A stretch of 64,000 bases of DNA from Leucobacter chironomi DSM 19883 (GTDB lineage Bacteria > Actinomycetota > Actinomycetes > Actinomycetales > Microbacteriaceae), in contig NZ_ATXU01000005.1 of NCBI RefSeq assembly GCF_000421845.1, forward strand, positions 1-64,000, given 5' to 3'. A model generated the notes under the pieces. It did not search any database. It was not told the DNA's origin and was given only the letters and a program-made list of their open reading frames with translations. The first letter of the stretch is position 1, and the number at the start of each line of letters is the position of its first letter. This document shows, piece by piece, positions 55,593-64,000 of the stretch. The position numbers and the translations under genes are program-made.

Positions 55593-57926
55593 GTGACCGA
55601 CACTGCCGCCCACATCGACGCCCCCCGCCCCGATACGGTGGCCGACGCGATCGCCACCCCCGAGAAGGAGCAGCCCTACGGCGCGCTCGGTCTCAAGCCC
55701 GACGAGTACGAGCAGATCCGCGAGATCCTCGGCCGCCGCCCCACCTCGGGCGAGCTCGCCATGTACTCGGTGATGTGGTCGGAGCACTGCTCCTACAAGT
55801 CGTCGAAGATCTACCTGCGCCAGTTCGGCAAGAAGGTCAACGACAAGATGCGCGAGCGTCTGCTCGTCGGCATGGGCGAGAACGCCGGCGTGATCGACAT
55901 CGGCGAGGGCTGGGCCGTCACCTTCAAGGTCGAGAGCCACAACCACCCCTCCTACATCGAGCCCTTCCAGGGCGCCGCGACCGGCGTCGGCGGCATCATC
56001 CGCGACATCATCTCGATGGGCGCCCGCCCCGTCGCCGTGATGGACCAGCTGCGATTCGGCGACATCGACGAACCCGACACCGCCCGCGTGGTGCACGGCG
56101 TCGTCTCCGGCATCTCCTCCTACGCGAACTGCCTCGGCCTGCCGAACCTCGGCGGCGAGACCGTGTTCGACCGCGTCTACCAGCAGAACCCGCTCGTCAA
56201 CGCGCTCGGCGTCGGCGTGCTCCGCCACGAGGACCTCCATCTCGCCAACGCCTCCGGCACCGGCAACAAGGTCGTCCTCTTCGGTGCGCGCACCGGCGGC
56301 GACGGCATCGGCGGCGCCTCGATCCTCGCCTCCGACAGCTTCAGCGAGGGCGGCCCCACGAAGCGCCCCGCCGTGCAGGTCGGCGACCCCTTCGCCGAGA
56401 AGGTGCTCATCGAGTGCTGCCTCGAACTCTTCCGCGGCGAACTCGTCGAGGGCATCCAGGATCTCGGCGCGGCCGGCATCTCCTGCGCCACCTCCGAGCT
56501 CGCGGCGAACGGCGACGGCGGCATGTTCATCGAGCTCGACAGCGTGCTGCTGCGCGACCCCTCGCTCACCGCCGAGGAGATCCTCATGTCGGAGAGCCAG
56601 GAGCGCATGATGGCGGTCGTGGCGCCCGAGAAGCTCGACGCCTTCCTCGAGGTGACGAAGAAGTGGGACGTCGAGACCAGCGTGCTCGGCGAGGTCACCG
56701 ACACGGGTCGCCTCATCATCAACTGGCGCGGCGAGGAGATCGTGAACGTCGATCCCCGTACGGTCGCCGTCGACGGCCCCGTCTACGAGCGCCCCGTCGC
56801 CTACCCGTCATGGATCGACGGGCTGCAGGCCTCGGGCGTGCGCGCGGCCGGTCTCGCCCGCGCAGCCTCGGGCGACGAGCTGCGCGCGCAGATGCTCGCC
56901 GTCGCCGGCTCGCCGAACCAGGCCTCCGTCGACTGGATCACCAACCAGTACGACAAGTACGTGCTCGGCAACACCGCACTCTCCTTCCCCGACGGCGCCG
57001 GCATGATCCGCGTCGACGAGGAGAGCGGCCTCGGCGTCGCCATCTCCACCGACGCGAACGGCCGCTACTGCCAGCTCGACCCCTACGTCGGCTCGCAGCT
57101 CGCACTCGCCGAGGCCTACCGCAACGTGGCCGCCGCCGGTGCCGTGCCCACCGCGGTGACCGACTGCCTCAACTTCGGCAGCCCTGAGAACCCCGAGGTC
57201 ATGTGGCAGTTCTCGCGCGCGGTCGAGGGCCTCTCCGACGCCTGCCTCGCACTCGAGGTGCCGGTCACCGGCGGCAACGTCTCGCTCTACAATCAGACGG
57301 GCGACACCCCGATCCACCCGACCCCGGTGGTGGGGGTGCTCGGCATCATCGACGACGTCGCCCGCCGCATCCCCACCGGCTGGCAGGATCAGGGCGAGCA
57401 CCTCTACCTGCTCGGCGTCACCCGCGACGAACTCGACGGCTCGGCCTGGGCCGAGGCCGTGCACGAGCACCTGGGCGGGCGCCCGCCCGTGGCGGTGCTC
57501 GACGACGAGCGCGCGCTCGCGGAGCTGCTGCAGGCGGGCTCGCAGGGCGGCCTGATCTCGGGCGCCGTCGACCTCTCCGAGGGAGGCCTCGCACAGGCCA
57601 TCGCCGACGGTGCGCTGCGCTTCGGCGTGGGCGTCCGCGTGTGGATCGACGAGATCATCTCGCGCGACGGCGTCGACGAGACCGCTGCGCTCTTCTCGGA
57701 GTCGCAGGCGCGCGTGCTCGTCGCGGTGCCCCACGAGGAAGAGGTGAAGTTCCGCGGGCTCTGCGAGGGCCGCGGCTTCCCCGTGCTGCGCATCGGCGTC
57801 ACCGACGGCGCTGGCGCCGACGCCTCGATCGAGGTGCAGGATCGCTTCACACTGCCGCTCTCCGAGCTGCGCGCCACCTCGCAGGCGACGCTGCCGCAGC
57901 GCTTCGGAGCCGTCATCGGCGAGTAG
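55593..57926 (+). CDS. purL: Phosphoribosylformylglycinamidine synthase subunit PurL
   Basis: Large synthase subunit of the PurSQL complex, making FGAM with ATP. 777 residues, the short form lacking a glutaminase domain. Catalytic [36 protein letters not shown], and in the second half [17 protein letters not shown] and [15 protein letters not shown] 55593 has GGAG about ten bases upstream; an ATG at 55551 would add 14 residues. Separated from purSQ by the heme and first iron clusters. Confidence 0.95.
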   Translation: MTDTAAHIDAPRPDTVADAIATPEKEQPYGALGLKPDEYEQIREILGRRPTSGELAMYSVMWSEHCSYKSSKIYLRQFGKKVNDKMRERLLVGMGENAGVIDIGEGWAVTFKVESHNHPSYIEPFQGAATGVGGIIRDIISMGARPVAVMDQLRFGDIDEPDTARVVHGVVSGISSYANCLGLPNLGGETVFDRVYQQNPLVNALGVGVLRHEDLHLANASGTGNKVVLFGARTGGDGIGGASILASDSFSEGGPTKRPAVQVGDPFAEKVLIECCLELFRGELVEGIQDLGAAGISCATSELAANGDGGMFIELDSVLLRDPSLTAEEILMSESQERMMAVVAPEKLDAFLEVTKKWDVETSVLGEVTDTGRLIINWRGEEIVNVDPRTVAVDGPVYERPVAYPSWIDGLQASGVRAAGLARAASGDELRAQMLAVAGSPNQASVDWITNQYDKYVLGNTALSFPDGAGMIRVDEESGLGVAISTDANGRYCQLDPYVGSQLALAEAYRNVAAAGAVPTAVTDCLNFGSPENPEVMWQFSRAVEGLSDACLALEVPVTGGNVSLYNQTGDTPIHPTPVVGVLGIIDDVARRIPTGWQDQGEHLYLLGVTRDELDGSAWAEAVHEHLGGRPPVAVLDDERALAELLQAGSQGGLISGAVDLSEGGLAQAIADGALRFGVGVRVWIDEIISRDGVDETAALFSESQARVLVAVPHEEEVKFRGLCEGRGFPVLRIGVTDGAGADASIEVQDRFTLPLSELRATSQATLPQRFGAVIGE

Positions 57927-57948
57927 CGTCCGCCCGCGGAGCGAAGCG

Positions 57949-57985
57949 AGGGGCGGGGGATCCTGCGGCAGGATCCCCCGCCCCT
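57949..57985 (+). terminator. Terminator after purL
   Basis: 18-bp perfect stem AGGGGCGGGGGATCCTGC (57949-57966 with 57968-57985) followed by TTCG. Confidence 0.8.
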
Positions 57986-58008
57986 TTCGTCTCCAGCCGC
58001 ACTCGCCA

Positions 58009-58057
58009 TAACGCAGGAGGGGGCTCGGCACAGCGTTCCGAGTCCCCTCCTGCGTTA
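58009..58057. repeat. Palindromic intergenic element, family 4
   Basis: 20-bp inverted repeat TAACGCAGGAGGGGGCTCGG (58009-58028 with 58038-58057, one mismatch), 9-base loop, in addition to the purL terminator in the same convergent gap. Confidence 0.75.
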
Positions 58058-58100
58058 CTGCGACGAGGGAGGAGACGCCGAGGCGTGCGCTCTCGGCCCG

Positions 58101-59166
58101 TCAGCCCTTCATCGCCACGCCGCGGCGCCAGTAGCCCATGAAGGCGACCTGGGAGCGGTCGATACCCAGACCGCGCACGAGGTGCCGTCGCAGCGTGGTG
58201 ACGGTGCCGCTCTCGCCGGCGATCCAGAAGTAGGAGTCGGAGTGGTTGCGGGTTCCCTCGACCGGCTCGCCGAGACCCGAGTAGTCGGGGGTCTCCCAGA
58301 CGAGCGCCTCCGAATCGACGTCGCGGATCTCGAGCTCACCCTCCGGCAGCAGCGAGCGCCTCGCGCGCTCCTCTTCGGCAACTGCCGCCTCGCGTTCGAG
58401 GTGTTCGAGATGTTCGAGCACGGCGGGAATCAGCATCGTGCCGGTGCCGACGCCGGCGCGCGCCAGCCAACGCACCTCGAAGCCGTCGGGCGCCGCGATA
58501 TCGAGACGGTCGCCCGAGGTCGGCACCTCGATGAAGGCCGCGCCGCGCAGCTCGGGGCCGCTGTCCTCGATGATGCGGGCGATGGCGGGGGCGGCCGTCT
58601 CGTCGCCCGCGAGCAGCACCATGCGCGCGTCTCCCGGGCGGTATTCGATCCCCCCGCCGTCGAAGCGTCCGCGGCGGGGGCCGACGATCAGCAGCTCGTC
58701 ACCGATCGTCGCGGTACTCGCCCAGGTCGAGGCCGGACCGGTCTCGCCCGGCACCAGATGCAGCACGAAGTCGATCACCAGAGAGGTGCGGCCGTCGTCG
58801 ACCACGACGTCGCGGATGGAGTAGGTGCGCATCGAACCGCGCTGCGCCTCATCGACCGCGAGCCACGCCTGGTACCACTCGTCACCGCTGCACGACAGGT
58901 CGGGCAGCACGCCCGATGCGGGCGGGAAGATGAGCTTGATGCGCTGGTCGAACGTCTCGGCCGGGTTGCCGAGCTGATCGACGCCCGGGCCGCCGAAGGT
59001 GATGCGCACGAAGCTCGGCGAGACGAGCTCGACGGCTTCGACGGTGCCGCACACGACTCCGTAGGCGGGCTGCTCGTCGCGCCCGGCTTGCCCGGCTTGC
59101 CTGTCGCGCCCGGCTTGCGCGGCTGCCGCGGGCCGCTCGGCGTCGGCTGCGGAGGAGGGAGCGGAG

Positions 59167-59186
<20 letters not shown>
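58101..59186 (-). CDS. Siderophore-interacting protein (FAD-dependent ferric-siderophore reductase, ViuB/SIP type)
   Basis: 361 residues. After a disordered start (1-40) come the FAD-binding barrel (VVCGTVEAVELVSPSFVRITFGG, RTYSIRDVV) and the NAD(P)H-binding SIP domain with YFWIAGESGTVTTLRRHL and a final GYWRRG. It releases iron from imported siderophores by reduction. ATG 59186 has AAAGGA seven bases upstream and overlaps the ATPase gene end by 20 bases. Last of a five-gene iron operon. Confidence 0.93.
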
Positions 59187-59972
<786 letters not shown>

Positions 59973-59976
<4 letters not shown>

Positions 59977-61034
59977 GATGCGGTTCCGGAACGGTTCATA
60001 CGAACGAGCAGAAGAATGAGGTAGGGGGCGCCGAGCACACCGGTGACGACGCCGACGGGATAACGGCCTTCGAACATGAACTGACCGACCAGGTCGGCGG
60101 TCATGACGAGCAGCGAACCGACGAGCCCGGCCGCGAGCAGGGGCGAGGAGCCCCCACCGATCAGCCGTACGGCAATCGGGCCCGACATGAAGGCGACGAA
60201 GGCGACCGGTCCCGCGACGGCCGTGGCGAAGGCGAGCAGGGCGACCGCTGCCACGATCAGCACGATGCGCGTGGTGCGCACCGGGAGTCCCAGCGCCACG
60301 GCGCTGTCGTCGCCGAGCTGCAGCACGCCGAGGCCGCGCGCGGTGATCAGCAGCAGAGGGATCAGCACCACGCACGCCAGGGCGAGCGGCAGCACATTCG
60401 GCCACGAAGCACCGCCCAGGCTGCCCGTGATCCAGCGCATCGCCGACTGCATGTCCCACGTCGCCGCGCGCGACAGCACGTATGACGTGATGCTCTGCAG
60501 CATCGCGGCGAGCCCGATGCCGATGAGAATGAACCGCGCACCAGCGAAGCCCCGGCGATGCGACAGCGCGTAGATCGCGATCGCGGTGGCGAGGGCCGCG
60601 AACAGCGCGAGCACCGAGACCCCGGTGCTGCCGAGCCCCAGCAGCACGATGCCGATCACCGCGGCGGCACTCGCCCCGGCACTGATCCCGATGATGTCGG
60701 GCGAGGCCAGCGGATTGCGCAGCAGGGTCTGGAAGGTGGCACCGGCCGCGCCGAACGCGAAACCGGCGAGGGCGCCCGCCGTGGCGCGGGGAAGGCGCAG
60801 CTCCCCCACCGTGAAGGATGCTCCGGGCACCGTCTCGCCGAGCAGCACGCGCAGCACCTCGTCTGCCGAATACCGGGTCTCGCCGATCATGAGGGTGATC
60901 GCGAAGACTGCGAGCAACGCGACGAACAGCGACGCCGCGACCACCGAATTGCGGCGGCGGCGCAGCGCGCGGCCGCGGCGGATGGCTGCCGCACCCGGGG
61001 CCGGACGGGTGCCGACGATGGCCTCGACGCTCAC
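59973..61034 (-). CDS. Iron-siderophore ABC transporter permease (FepG type)
   Basis: 353-residue FecCD permease, about nine membrane segments, with RLPRATAGALAGFAFGAAGATFQTLLRNPLASPDIIGISAGAS (about 78-120) and the coupling-helix GPVAFVAFMSGPIAVRL. GTG 61034 overlaps the preceding permease stop (GTGA). Confidence 0.93.
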
Positions 61035-62116
61035 AGCGCCCTCACTTTCTGCCTGCGAACGATCCAGATGAACACGGGGGCTCCGATCAGCGCGGTGACG
61101 ATGCCGACCTCGATCTCCGCGGGCCGGGCGATGAGGCGGCCCGCCACGTCACCCGCGAGCAGCAGGCAGGATCCGACGACGGCCGAGAACGGCAGCAGCA
61201 CGCGATGGTCGGGCCCGACGAGCAGGCGGCAGAGGTGCGGCACGATGAGTCCGACGAAGCCGATCGGCCCCGCGACCGCGGTGGCCGCGCCGGCGAGGAT
61301 CACCGCTCCGGCGGTCGCGGTGAGCCGGGCGCGCCCGACGTGCTCGCCGAGGCCCGCAGCCATCTCGTCGCCGAGGGCCAGGGAGTTCAGGCTCTTGGCG
61401 CTCGCCAGCACGATGAGCGCGCCCAAGGCGAGCACCGGCAGAACGGTGGCGATGCGATCCCAGGTGGCGCCGCCCACGCCGCCGATCTGCCAGAACTGGT
61501 AGGTGCGCAGCAGGTCGACGCGGGGCAGCATGACGGCGGCCGTGAGCGAGGTCAGTGCGGCGGCCGTGGCGGCGCCGGCGAGCGCGAGTTTGAGCGGCGT
61601 GGCACCGCCGCGGCCGAGCGATCCGACGCCGTAGACGAAGATCGCCGCCGCCGCCGAGCCGATGATCGCGACCGCCATCGTGCTGTAGGGGGTGTTCAGA
61701 CCGAACAGCACCAGCCCGAGCACGACGGCGAACGAGGCGCCACTCGAGATGCCGAAGATGGCTGGATCGGCGAGCGGGTTGCGCGTCACGGCCTGCATCG
61801 ATGCGCCCGAGAGAGCGAGGGCGGCCCCCACGAGAATCGCGAGCACGGTGCGGGGCAGTCGTTTGACCACCGCGGCCTCCCCCACCGTGTCGGAGGCACC
61901 GCCGAGCGCGGCGGCGATGTCGTGCAGCGAGACCTCGCGCACACCGAACGCGACCGATGCGCAGACGAGCAGGGCGAGCACGACGAGGCAGCCGAGCAGC
62001 ACCGCGCTGCGCCCGGCCGCGCGCCCGACGAGCTGCGCCGCGCCTGCGCTCTGCGCAGCATCTGCGCCCCGCGCACCGCTGGGGCTCTGCGCCCGCGCCT
62101 GCGTCGCCGCGCTCAC
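61031..62116 (-). CDS. Iron-siderophore ABC transporter permease (FepD type)
   Basis: 361-residue FecCD permease with RLPRTVLAILVGAALALSGASMQAVTRNPLADPAIFGISSGAS (about 94-137) and GPIGFVGLIVPHLCRLLVGPDHR. GTG start at 62116, ten bases past the binding-protein gene. Residues 1-30 are Ala/Gly-rich. Confidence 0.93.
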   Translation of the reverse strand: MSAATQARAQSPSGARGADAAQSAGAAQLVGRAAGRSAVLLGCLVVLALLVCASVAFGVREVSLHDIAAALGGASDTVGEAAVVKRLPRTVLAILVGAALALSGASMQAVTRNPLADPAIFGISSGASFAVVLGLVLFGLNTPYSTMAVAIIGSAAAAIFVYGVGSLGRGGATPLKLALAGAATAAALTSLTAAVMLPRVDLLRTYQFWQIGGVGGATWDRIATVLPVLALGALIVLASAKSLNSLALGDEMAAGLGEHVGRARLTATAGAVILAGAATAVAGPIGFVGLIVPHLCRLLVGPDHRVLLPFSAVVGSCLLLAGDVAGRLIARPAEIEVGIVTALIGAPVFIWIVRRQKVRAL

Positions 62117-62126
62117 CCGCCGCGCC

Positions 62127-63167
62127 CTACTCGGTTGCGGAGCTGCTGTTCAGCAGGGCGAAGTAGTCGCCGATGCCCCACGGAACCGACAGCGGCGAGG
62201 GGTTCGCCGACGCGGCGCGCGGCGTCGAATCTTCGAGGATGACGATGTCGCCGGCCGCGATCGCGGGAATCTTGGAGAGCAGCGGATCGGCCTGCAGCTG
62301 CGCGACGAGCTTGCCGTCAGGGTCGCCGTAGGTGACGAAGACGTCGACGTCTTCGAAGCGCTCGGCGTCTTCCGAGCTGACCTCGACGTAGAAGGCATCG
62401 GTCTTGGCGGTCTCCTCTGAGACGATGGTCGGGGTGGGCATACCGAGGCCCTCGAGGAAGCCGGGACGGGTGTCGTGGCTGGTGTAGAAGCCGACCTTGC
62501 TGAGGTCAGATGGATCGATGAACGCGAAGATGACCTTCTTATCGGCCAGACCGGCGTTCGCGTCGAGCGCGTCGCGCGACTGCGCGTCGAGGTCGGCGAT
62601 GAGCTGCTTCCCCTCGGTCTCGAGGCCGAGGGCCTTCGAGTTGATCGTGATCATGTCTTCGACCGAGGTGCCCCAGGCGACACCGCCTGCCGGGTAGGCG
62701 ACCACGGGGGCGATCTTCGAGAGGGTGTCGTACTCCTCCTCGGTGAGGCCGGAGTAGCCGGCGAGGATCACATCGGGCTTGGTGTCTGCGACGGCCTCGA
62801 AGTCGATGCCGTCGGTCTCGTCGAACAGCACGGGCGTTTCAGCCCCGAGCTCTTCGAGCTTCTCGTCGACCCAGGGCAGCACGCCGTCGCCGTCGTCATC
62901 GCCCCACGCGGCCTTGCTCATGCCGACCGGCACAATGCCGAGGGCGAGCGGAACCTCGTGGTTGGCCCACGCGACGGTCGCGACGCGCTCGGGCTTCTCG
63001 ACCACGGTCGTCTCGCCGTAGGCATGTTCGATGACGACGGGGAAACCCTCGGAGGAGGCGGTGCCGGACGAGGCTTCGTCGCCGCCAGAAGAGGAGGAGG
63101 AGCAGGCGGCGAGAGGGATCGCGACAGCGATGGCTGCGGCGAGACCGAGAACGCGGGAGACGCGCAT
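62127..63167 (-). CDS. Iron-siderophore ABC transporter substrate-binding lipoprotein (FecB/FepB type)
   Basis: 346 residues: signal peptide with lipobox IPLAAC, a Ser/Gly linker, then the class III binding fold (VIEHAYGETTVVEKPERVATVAWANHEVPLALGIVPVG, residues 45-85, and PDVILAGYSGLTEEEYDTLSKIAPVVAYP). ATG 63167 has AAAGGA seven bases upstream. First gene of the five-gene operon. Confidence 0.94.
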   Translation of the reverse strand: MRVSRVLGLAAAIAVAIPLAACSSSSSGGDEASSGTASSEGFPVVIEHAYGETTVVEKPERVATVAWANHEVPLALGIVPVGMSKAAWGDDDGDGVLPWVDEKLEELGAETPVLFDETDGIDFEAVADTKPDVILAGYSGLTEEEYDTLSKIAPVVAYPAGGVAWGTSVEDMITINSKALGLETEGKQLIADLDAQSRDALDANAGLADKKVIFAFIDPSDLSKVGFYTSHDTRPGFLEGLGMPTPTIVSEETAKTDAFYVEVSSEDAERFEDVDVFVTYGDPDGKLVAQLQADPLLSKIPAIAAGDIVILEDSTPRAASANPSPLSVPWGIGDYFALLNSSSATE

Positions 63168-63242
63168 GGGCGGTCCTTTCATCGGAATGACGGGTTGCGC
63201 GAGCGACGCTCGCTGCGTCTCGCGGAGCGCGCCCCGCGAAAT

Positions 63243-63283
63243 CTCGCTAATCATAACCTAACTTTCATCCGATGAAGTGTCAG
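63243..63283 (-). promoter_or_regulatory. Promoter of the second iron operon with palindrome and DtxR half-site
   Basis: Minus strand: CTGACA (-35, 63283-63278), 17 bases, TAGGTT (-10, 63260-63255). The spacer has the palindrome TTCATCGGATGAA (63276-63264). TTAGGTTA at 63261-63254 is a perfect DtxR half-site overlapping the -10, with a degenerate second half. Confidence 0.55.
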
Positions 63284-63385
63284 GTAGATGGTGCTGCAGC
63301 TCGCAGCTCGGTGCGACCAGAGCTCCCCCGCGGCCGAGATCCGGCTCCACCATGTTCCGCGGATCACGCTGCCCGGCATCGCGCT

Positions 63386-63416
63386 GCCGGAGAGGGTCGT
63401 CGCCCTCTCGCCGGCG
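63386..63416. terminator. Putative hairpin terminator after tmk
   Basis: GCCGGAGAGGG pairs with CCCTCTCGCCGGC with a small bulge, abutting the tmk stop on the minus strand. Confidence 0.5.
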
Positions 63417-63417
63417 G

Positions 63418-64000
63418 TCAGAGGGCCGTGAGCAGCGGCGCCACGCGGTTGATCACGGCCGTGTGCAGCTCGTCCGCAGGCTGCGCGGCGTCGAGCACGA
63501 GGTAGCGGTCGGGAGCGACGCGGGCAAGGTCTCGGAAGCCCTCGCGCACCGCCTCGTGAAACTCGACGGCCTCCGCCTCGAGGCGATCGTCGACTTCCCC
63601 GCGTCCGCGTCGCCGCGCGATCGCGGTCACGGGGTCGAGATCGAGCAGCACGGTGACCTGGGGCCAGAGGCCGCCGACCGCCCATTCGCTGATGCGTCGT
63701 ACATCGGCAACGTCGAGCACGCGCCCGGCCCCCTGGTAGGCGAGCGACGAATCGATATAGCGATCCGCCACCACGATCGCCCCGCGTTCGAGAGCCGGCC
63801 GTACGACCTTCGCGATGTGCTGCGCCCGGTCGGCCGCGTAGAGCAGCGTCTCGGCGCGGGGATCGACCTCGCCGATCTCGTCGCCGCCGTGCAGCAGCAG
63901 ACGCCGCACTTCGATGCCGAGACGCGTGCCGCCCGGCTCGCGCGTGCGCACGACCTCGTGACCACGGGCCTCGAGCCAGGCCCCAAGCAGCTCCGCCTGG
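63418..64000 (-). CDS. tmk: Thymidylate kinase (partial, N-terminus beyond the window)
   Basis: Phosphorylates dTMP to dTDP. The visible 193 residues include EVVRTREPGGTRLG, the dTMP-binding VVADRYIDSSLAYQGAGR and the lid region AIARRRGRGEVDDRLE. The P-loop lies outside the window. The frame is open to the edge, so the gene continues past 64000. Confidence 0.95.
   Translation of the reverse strand, partial: QAELLGAWLEARGHEVVRTREPGGTRLGIEVRRLLLHGGDEIGEVDPRAETLLYAADRAQHIAKVVRPALERGAIVVADRYIDSSLAYQGAGRVLDVADVRRISEWAVGGLWPQVTVLLDLDPVTAIARRRGRGEVDDRLEAEAVEFHEAVREGFRDLARVAPDRYLVLDAAQPADELHTAVINRVAPLLTAL

Overview
The window is high-GC DNA of an actinobacterium. Gene content and order point to Microbacteriaceae, and I lean towards a Leucobacter-like organism; this rests on proS near nusA-ylxR-infB, cysS-rlmB, phoU facing a SenX3/RegX3 pair, carD-ispD-ispF, an Rv3235-family gene, split PurS/PurQ/PurL and one hemA plus hemE-Y-C-D-B-L cluster. 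The genus is inference, not proof. Nearly all DNA is coding, GTG/TTG starts and 4-base ATGA or GTGA overlaps are common, and no rRNA, tRNA, CRISPR array or transposase was seen.

Layout. 0-4.4 kb: infB, ylxR and nusA (minus). 4.5-12.6 kb: a five-gene type VII secretion cassette (minus): WXG100 protein, small helical partner, DUF1023 lipase-type effector, lipoprotein (candidate immunity) and a 1571-residue FHA-FtsK/SpoIIIE ATPase. It sits between proS and nusA, where actinobacteria usually carry rimP. 12.8-16.4 kb: proS and a protein O-mannosyltransferase. 16.4-21.2 kb: a LiaFSR-like envelope stress module. 21.3-29.1 kb: PdtaS kinase, an Rv3235-family protein, rlmB, cysS, phoU and the SenX3/RegX3 phosphate system with an 11-bp-phased PHO box. 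29.3-32.1 kb: lipoprotein, carD, ispD, ispF. 32.2-41.0 kb: purM, purF, two TatA copies, purD, purC, purS, purQ and small conserved genes. 41.1-49.5 kb: tetrapyrrole synthesis, with hemY running in frame into hemC. 49.7-53.7 kb and 58.1-63.2 kb: two ferric-siderophore ABC operons, the second with a siderophore-interacting reductase. Between them lie a GNAT gene, a membrane protein and purL. 63.4 kb to the end: partial tmk.

How it fits together. Purine synthesis, heme synthesis and iron capture dominate the second half. The two iron operons and the hemE/hemA divergent promoter share a CATCRGAT-type motif, and the first iron operon has an intrinsic terminator in its leader, so iron and heme supply look co-regulated. 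A DtxR-like box lies in front of carD.

Most unusual points: the compact T7SS effector/immunity cassette replacing rimP; the HemY-HemC continuous frame; an exact 33-bp copy of the nusA 3' end; dispersed long palindromes in intergenic gaps (one family in three copies); the leader attenuator; and a tandem tatA duplication with a near-identical 110-bp core.
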